Origin: Bacteroidota bacterium
Lineage (GTDB): Bacteria > Bacteroidota > Ignavibacteria > Kapaibacteriales > UBA2268
Reading direction: 5' to 3'
Assembly: GCA_021780815.1 (NCBI GenBank)
Contig: JAJXYC010000007.1
Coordinates: forward strand, 1 to 39,269
DNA length: 39,269 bases
Each line of letters opens with the position of its first letter. Within the stretch, counting starts at the first letter, position 1. Of the stretch, positions 34,685 through 39,269 are shown piece after piece. The translations under genes and the position numbers were made by a program. The notes below the pieces were generated by a model. It was not told the DNA's origin, ran no database searches, and saw nothing but the letters and a program-made list of their open reading frames with translations.

Positions 34685-35923
34685 TTATTTTTTAAAAATT
34701 ACTATTCTATTTGTATTAGTTCCCTTGTCATTATTACTAACGCCCCAAATATTTGATGTTTTAGTAAATATCTGCTCATTAATTAAAATTCCTATACATT
34801 TCAAACCGCTATTTATTCCGATTTTAACAACATTTTCATCTAATTTAACTTTGCCATTTCTTACTTCTCCAACTTCAAATGCTACATATCCATTATTTTT
34901 TGTTACTCTAAAAAGTTGATTAAACACTTTAGCAATAAAAATATTCCACGTTTGCTCGGTCTTTGACATTTCTATTCCATTAGAAATAGTTTCCACATTT
35001 AAATTGTTAAACCAACATCTAAGCCAATTATCATTAGCATATTGAACAATATCAAGAAAAGGAGGAGATGTAACAGTTAATGTAACTGTATCTGATTCTA
35101 TTATATTAGTTAAGCCAGCATCGCAATTAACAAATTGGGCTGATTCTTTTATGTTCCATAATCTACTTCTTAGTTTTTCATTCACATCTTTTAGAAGGTC
35201 TTTTGATTTAGAAATTATTATTTCTTTCACATTTCGATATTCAGGTACTTGATTTCTTTTCTCATTAATTTTGATTTGACTGTTTTGTGTTACCGCCTGA
35301 TTTGGAGGTAATGTAAAAACTGAAAAAAAACCTTTTGAATGTCCAGTTAATCTATTTGTTGCAACCATTCTTATCCATTCGTCAATATAATCTTCATTAT
35401 TAAAAAGCTTTCTTATTTTTAAGTAATCTCTCAAAGCCAGAATCTCTTTCAAAGTCCTTTCATGATAAAACATAGTCAAATCAATATCAGGTTCTATTTC
35501 TATATTGAAGTCAATTTCTTCTAATCTCTTAATTATTTCATTTAGTTGAGGTGGTTGAACTCTTGGCTTTAGGAGTATTTCAGACAATGGATTAATATCA
35601 TTAGCAATAAATCTTCTATTTAAAAGGGCAGCTTCAAGTGCTGTGGTTCCCCTACCTGAAAAAGGGTCGTAAACAATATCATTTTCATTAGTCAAAAGTT
35701 CAATAAAAAAACGAGGTAACTGAGATTTGAAGCAAGCCCTATAAGATATTTCATGAATAGAGTTGGATTGCCTTTGTTTTGAAGTCCAATACTCATTAAT
35801 ATATTTTGGTATAGATTGACCATTATATTGATAATATTCTATTCTCGTCTTTATTTTATCACCAAAAAAGCTATTGTTTTTATCCAAACTAAAATTTTCT
35901 AAATATTCATTAATATCAATCAT
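34685..35923 (-). CDS. DNA methyltransferase of a type II restriction-modification system
   Basis: 412 residues. Motif I is DPFSGRGTT (86-94), followed by EAALLNRRFIANDINPLSE. Motif IV is TSPPF (285-289) in VTSPPFLDIVQYANDNW, consistent with an amino-methyltransferase (N4-C or N6-A). About 190 residues between motifs I and IV probably include the target-recognition region, and LPPNQAVTQ (205-213) is a notable stretch there. The C-terminus TNTNRIVIFKK is the usual last strand. It leads the three-gene operon (methylase, 70-residue protein, nuclease), with 12 bases to the next gene. Motif layout is similar to the methylase at 11092-12180, but the sequences are clearly different. A single methylase for a cassette of this kind suggests a palindromic site. 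Confidence 0.9.
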   Translation of the reverse strand: MIDINEYLENFSLDKNNSFFGDKIKTRIEYYQYNGQSIPKYINEYWTSKQRQSNSIHEISYRACFKSQLPRFFIELLTNENDIVYDPFSGRGTTALEAALLNRRFIANDINPLSEILLKPRVQPPQLNEIIKRLEEIDFNIEIEPDIDLTMFYHERTLKEILALRDYLKIRKLFNNEDYIDEWIRMVATNRLTGHSKGFFSVFTLPPNQAVTQNSQIKINEKRNQVPEYRNVKEIIISKSKDLLKDVNEKLRSRLWNIKESAQFVNCDAGLTNIIESDTVTLTVTSPPFLDIVQYANDNWLRCWFNNLNVETISNGIEMSKTEQTWNIFIAKVFNQLFRVTKNNGYVAFEVGEVRNGKVKLDENVVKIGINSGLKCIGILINEQIFTKTSNIWGVSNNDKGTNTNRIVIFKK

Positions 35924-36161
35924 TTTTACTTAATAAATAATATTAAAAATACAAATTTACTACAATTTTATTAATAATATCTGTGATTTGTTTTAAATTA
36001 TAAAATTAGAACAAGATTACTATTATTTAATTATTCGGTATTCATCTTAACAAGATATAATATAATTTTCTTATGATATTATGTCCTTGGGGAATACTCA
36101 AGAGCGAGATTACGGCAAAATTATTAACACAGTAAAGCTCGGGTAGCCCGTCAAGCAAGCA
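35924..36161. other. Upstream region of the restriction operon
   Basis: AT-rich, no gene. On the minus strand TAAATTTG (35959-35952) matches the TAnnTTTG -7 element 28 bases before the methylase ATG; no -33 partner at the usual spacing was found. The segment around 36085-36160 is less AT-rich and contains a short CGGG-tag-CCCG pairing (36140-36150). Confidence 0.35.
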
Positions 36162-36196
36162 CGAAGCAATCCCAAAGAGTGCAAGGGATTGCTTCG
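36162..36196. repeat. REP-like perfect 12-bp hairpin at left edge of repeat copy B
   Basis: CGAAGCAATCCC (36162-36173) and GGGATTGCTTCG (36185-36196) pair perfectly around AAAGAGTGCAA. It is followed by CTTCGATCAGAATGAC, the same kind of tail seen before copy A, so both long repeats begin right after a REP element. Confidence 0.75.
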
Positions 36197-36202
36197 CTTC
36201 GA

Positions 36203-36541
36203 TCAGAATGACAAAAAAATTTTTTGCATCTGAGTGTAACTTTTTTCAAAAAAAACACTCTTTATATATAAAGAATTTGTTAAATTAGAAAAGAAAGTTT
36301 TTGCAAGAACGTAAAAAGTATGATAAAAATAAAGGGATACATAGAGAAGAAAGGAAAGACGAAAAAGAGCATAAGATGGGCTTTATTGCTTTATTGCTTT
36401 ATGTGGACGCTTCAAGAATATTTTTATTGTATTGAAACTGCGATTTATTCAAATTTTCCAAAGAAAAAGAAATTACTTTGTTCAAATAAATTTTGCCGAA
36501 AAAAATTATTTATTCACAATTGCGAGTGGAAATTCATTACG
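36203..36541. repeat. Long direct repeat, copy B (about 339 bp), right of restriction cassette
   Basis: Direct copy of 33025-33354. It differs by about 18 substitutions and an 8-base tandem duplication (TTTATTGC repeated near 36395). An open frame of 93 codons exists across it but is not kept in copy A, so it is probably accidental. Ends at GGAAATTCATTACG, next to the foldable element. Confidence 0.9.
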
Positions 36542-36544
36542 TAT

Positions 36545-36655
36545 AGCGGGTTGGTGCTATTTTGTCGAAACAATATAAAAATTTGTTTTGGCAATGAGTA
36601 AAAGTCCGCAAAACCCGCTCGCAGTTCCATCGGGCAGGGCGAAAGTTTGGAACTG
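36545..36655. repeat. Foldable nested inverted-repeat element
   Basis: The outer arms AGCGGGTT (36545-36552) and AACCCGCT (36612-36619) enclose TTGTCGAAACAA (36562-36573) and TTGTTTTGGCAA (36583-36594), which pair over 12 bases with two G-U pairs. A second hairpin, CAGTTCC (36622-36628) with GGAACTG (36649-36655), follows. It could be a structured RNA, a recombination site or an extragenic palindrome. It lies 56 bases upstream of the secreted-protein gene. Confidence 0.55.
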
Positions 36656-36710
36656 TGCAGTAATGCCTGAAAAAAATAAATAATTTTAAATAATTTCAAA
36701 GAGGATAAAA

Positions 36711-37310
36711 ATGAAAAAATATATAATAATGTTGTTTGTAATATCTTCGATAACTTTTTTAATGAGTTTAAATAAATCTTACAGTTGTCCGACTGGTTAT
36801 ACTTCCATAACAAAAGTAATAAGAGTAGGGGATTGCGATTATAGTGTCGATTTGTGTGTTATATGTCCCACGGGTCCTGTTCCAGGAACTATCACTTTTA
36901 CTGGATTTAGATTAACGAATCCAAATTGTAATAATAGTTTAACAATCGATCAAGCGTTCAATGGTATAAAAGCGGCTATAATGAATTGGGTATTTATTCA
37001 GGATCTTTGTGCACAATTACAAGCACCTCCTTGTAATCAAGCAGTTGTAATAACCTTTTATTGGTATAATTGTTGGAATAAAGAAAAAGTAAATTATTTT
37101 GATGGTGATTACATAGTTTATCAAACTTGTGATTACGATTCATATTGCGAAGTTAAGAAAAAATATTGTTGGAACGGAAATGACTTTATAACAGAAACTA
37201 TATCAATTACTCAATTTGGAGCACCAAATTGTCCTTATGATTATCCTGCAGATCCAACAGAATATAATCAACCGACTGAATGCTTTAGAATTAATACTGA
37301 ATGTGATTAA
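36711..37310 (+). CDS. Cysteine-rich secreted protein, unknown
   Basis: 199 residues. A signal peptide (1-25: basic MKK, hydrophobic IIMLFVISSITFLMSL, cleavage near SYS-C) precedes a mature part with 14 cysteines and many aromatic and Thr/Asn residues (VDLCVICPTGPVPG, FYWYNCWNKE). An even Cys count suggests disulfides in an extracellular or periplasmic protein. AGAGGA 6 bases before the ATG is a good ribosome site. No enzyme motif and no T9SS tail is visible. The next gene, after a hairpin, is also secreted. No family is recognised. Confidence 0.8.
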   Translation: MKKYIIMLFVISSITFLMSLNKSYSCPTGYTSITKVIRVGDCDYSVDLCVICPTGPVPGTITFTGFRLTNPNCNNSLTIDQAFNGIKAAIMNWVFIQDLCAQLQAPPCNQAVVITFYWYNCWNKEKVNYFDGDYIVYQTCDYDSYCEVKKKYCWNGNDFITETISITQFGAPNCPYDYPADPTEYNQPTECFRINTECD

Positions 37311-37320
37311 TTTTATTCAA

Positions 37321-37344
37321 GGGGAGGAATTATGATTCCTCCTC
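37321..37344 (+). terminator. Strong hairpin between the two secreted-protein genes
   Basis: GGGGAGGAAT pairs with ATTCCTCCTC over 10 bases (one G-U) around a TATG loop, 11 bases after the stop, followed by A8 and T5. The A run directly after the stem makes it a weak rho-independent terminator on the plus strand; partial read-through into the next gene or mRNA stabilisation is possible. Confidence 0.5.
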
Positions 37345-37384
37345 AAAAAAAATTTTTATTTATAAATAAATTTAAGAGGAAAAA

Positions 37385-39269
37385 ATGAAAAATATAATTA
37401 CGATAAGTTTAGCTATTATCAGTTTTGTCAGCTATGTTTTTGCCATAAATAAAATTAGTTTTGAACCAATAAAATTAAATTTTTTTTCAATTGAAAAAAT
37501 TGATTCAAACTTTTACATTACCGCAGATAAGGGTTATATTGTCAAATTTAATCCTATTACAAATGAATTAAAAAAGATAAAAGTTTTTAATAAATCTGCA
37601 CGAATTTTAAAAATATTTAAAATAAATAACACTTTTTATACATTCAACATATCAGGTCAAATGGCTTTTACAAATGATTATAATGATGAATGGATTTCAA
37701 TGGACGTATCAGACATTCCATTTCTAAGTGTGGATTTTTGGAATGATAATTTTTTTATAAGAACTGAAAAAAACATTCTAAAAGTTAATCTAAGCGGGGA
37801 AGTTATTAGTGAATATATTTTAAATTCACCCAAATTAACAGGATTTAATGAAATTTATTTTCCTACTTACCTTAATTCAATAAAAGTATTCAATAATAAG
37901 TTATATGTTGAAACAGACTCAAGTAAAATATTAATATTTTCTAACGAATTAAAATTAGTTGACAGTATTGAAATTATAAAATCGGCAGCTATTAAAGCTT
38001 ATGATTCTTTAAAATATTATGGTTCACATTACCGATTGATTAAATCAGAGTCGGTTTTGTACGCTCAAATTTATTTGGTAACCCAAAAATACAGTGGATA
38101 TTCAATATTAGTTAAAATTGATAAAAATAACAATATAATGGTTGACACCATAGTTAATTCACAATTTTTCTTCCCGAAATTAATAAATAATACATTGTAC
38201 CAGTTCACTTTCAATAAGTCTTTTGTAGATACTAATAAATTTACTTTTTCGGATAAAATTGGTACAGCGAATTTTAAGAATTTCAATTATACAGAAAGTT
38301 ATTACCGATTATTTAATGATTACTATGTTTCCAATAATACTTTATTTATAATTGGATCGGGTGGTATAATTCAAAAAAATAATCTTGATGATAAATCTAT
38401 TCAAATTTTAAATGAGCAATACTGGCTGAGGGAAGATTTGCCCCCCATAGTGATGGATAATAACCAGTTGATTTTTTTATCTGGTTCAAATTCGAAAGAA
38501 TCTGCTTCTAAACTTGATTTGTTTTTTTATTCTACAAATGATCTATTACGGTTTAATTCAACAATGGAAATAAGTAGGAATCCTGATTTCAAAAATTTTT
38601 ATCAAGCAAGTTTTTATGATATTGAATATGATAAAGTTGAAAAGCACTATAATTTATTAGGTAAATTGTCTGAATCAGATTATGTTTACAATTCAAAGGA
38701 TTCGCTGACATATCCAACTATCGCTCGGTTTATTTTAAGTGCAAATCTTGATACCATAAAATATAATCTATTAGAAAAACCTTTTTCCTCCGGAAATGAT
38801 TATCCAAAAAGTTTATTCGGGAACCTAAACTTATATGATGATAATTATAATTTCCGTGCTAATGTGGATTTTTCAAATCGTAAAATTTATAAATTTAATG
38901 ACTTCAAATATTTTGTTAATTATTTTTCATATTATCCCGTAACTAAAAAGTATTATACTTCATTTACGATATTAAATAGCGAATATTATCCTGTTGATAA
39001 ATACGTAGATTCAACTTATGTGATGGACTTTGTTCATTTAAAAAGTTTAGATTATTTTTTAATTCATTGTGCAAATACTATCGACAGTGGAAGAAGCGAA
39101 ATTAAATATACAGAAAATCATGGAGCAACTTGGAACTATGTATATAAATATGCAACAAATGACACTTTATTAGGAAAATATCACATTAAATTAAATAATA
39201 ATGAATATTTATTATTGTTTCATTATGATGGCGAATATTCAAATACAAAGATGTATTTCGATGCTGTTG
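37385..39269 (+). CDS. Large secreted protein, beta-propeller-like, partial (right edge)
   Basis: 628 codons are present without a stop, and the frame runs off the window. A signal peptide (MKNIITISLAIISFVSYVFA) is followed by a Tyr/Asn/Ser/Phe-rich sequence of short beta-strand repeats (for example FNPITNELKKIKVFN, TDSSKILIFSNELKLVDS, ILKVNLSGEVISEYIL). TENHGATWNYVY near the end resembles an Asp-box (S/T-x-D/N-x-G-x-T-W) of sialidase-like propellers. AGAGGA 6-11 bases before the ATG is a good ribosome site. In this lineage such proteins often end in a T9SS sorting domain, but the C-terminus is not in the window. Substrate and function unknown. Confidence 0.8.
   Translation, partial: MKNIITISLAIISFVSYVFAINKISFEPIKLNFFSIEKIDSNFYITADKGYIVKFNPITNELKKIKVFNKSARILKIFKINNTFYTFNISGQMAFTNDYNDEWISMDVSDIPFLSVDFWNDNFFIRTEKNILKVNLSGEVISEYILNSPKLTGFNEIYFPTYLNSIKVFNNKLYVETDSSKILIFSNELKLVDSIEIIKSAAIKAYDSLKYYGSHYRLIKSESVLYAQIYLVTQKYSGYSILVKIDKNNNIMVDTIVNSQFFFPKLINNTLYQFTFNKSFVDTNKFTFSDKIGTANFKNFNYTESYYRLFNDYYVSNNTLFIIGSGGIIQKNNLDDKSIQILNEQYWLREDLPPIVMDNNQLIFLSGSNSKESASKLDLFFYSTNDLLRFNSTMEISRNPDFKNFYQASFYDIEYDKVEKHYNLLGKLSESDYVYNSKDSLTYPTIARFILSANLDTIKYNLLEKPFSSGNDYPKSLFGNLNLYDDNYNFRANVDFSNRKIYKFNDFKYFVNYFSYYPVTKKYYTSFTILNSEYYPVDKYVDSTYVMDFVHLKSLDYFLIHCANTIDSGRSEIKYTENHGATWNYVYKYATNDTLLGKYHIKLNNNEYLLLFHYDGEYSNTKMYFDAV

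Noticed and set aside
36320-36601. 93-codon open frame within repeat copy B
   Set aside because: The same frame is broken in copy A by a stop after about 22 codons, and the changes between copies do not favour third codon positions.
36545-36655. Integron attC site
   Set aside because: The arms read GTT outside-left and AAC outside-right, opposite to the RYYYAAC...GTTRRRY layout, and there is no integrase gene.

Overview
The window is an AT-rich chromosomal segment from a Gram-negative bacterium, most likely of the Bacteroidota/Chlorobiota (FCB) group and perhaps an Ignavibacteria- or Kapabacteria-like lineage. The evidence is: outer-membrane genes (a beta-barrel protein, TonB, TamB, an LptF/LptG permease and a PAP2 phosphatase); a GWxTD-domain protein; a remnant of a type IX secretion C-terminal tail; and a TAnnTTTG-type promoter in front of rpsD. 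No rRNA, tRNA, CRISPR array, phage gene or transposase was seen.

Layout. On the minus strand, 8545 to 1 reads as an envelope gene series: periplasmic TPR protein, outer-membrane barrel, SPOR-domain protein, TonB-like protein, a 54-residue membrane protein too short for ordinary ORF listing, and UDP-glucose dehydrogenase (cut by the left edge). metG is divergent from it. Between metG and queA, on the minus strand, lie a DNA methyltransferase and a short ORF that appears to have lost one base in an A run. queA and a LolD-type ATPase converge and overlap. rpsD stands alone with its own promoter and intrinsic terminator. Next come a PaaE-like flavin/2Fe-2S reductase (minus), then a TPR sensor histidine kinase, glyA, a 1501-residue TamB-like protein, a small unknown protein and a tail-anchored coiled-coil protein (all plus).

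From 25.7 to 27.5 kb (minus) a glycosyltransferase and a TPR protein form a pair. At 27.7 kb is an unusual membrane protein that carries three copies of a winged-helix-like domain. A tight operon follows: GWxTD protein, LptF/LptG permease and PAP2 phosphatase.

The accessory part starts at about 32.8 kb. It has a decayed T9SS sorting-domain tail, REP-like hairpins, and a roughly 330-bp sequence present twice in direct orientation (33025-33354 and 36203-36541, about 94% identical by eye). These copies bracket a three-gene restriction-modification cassette: methyltransferase, a 70-residue protein, and a PD-(D/E)xK nuclease. Right of the second copy are a foldable inverted-repeat element, a cysteine-rich secreted protein, a terminator-like hairpin and a large secreted protein cut by the right edge.

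The parts most worth a second look are the repeat-bracketed restriction cassette with its unknown small middle gene, the triple winged-helix membrane protein, the TPR-barrel-SPOR-TonB operon, and the repaired ORF after the first methyltransferase.
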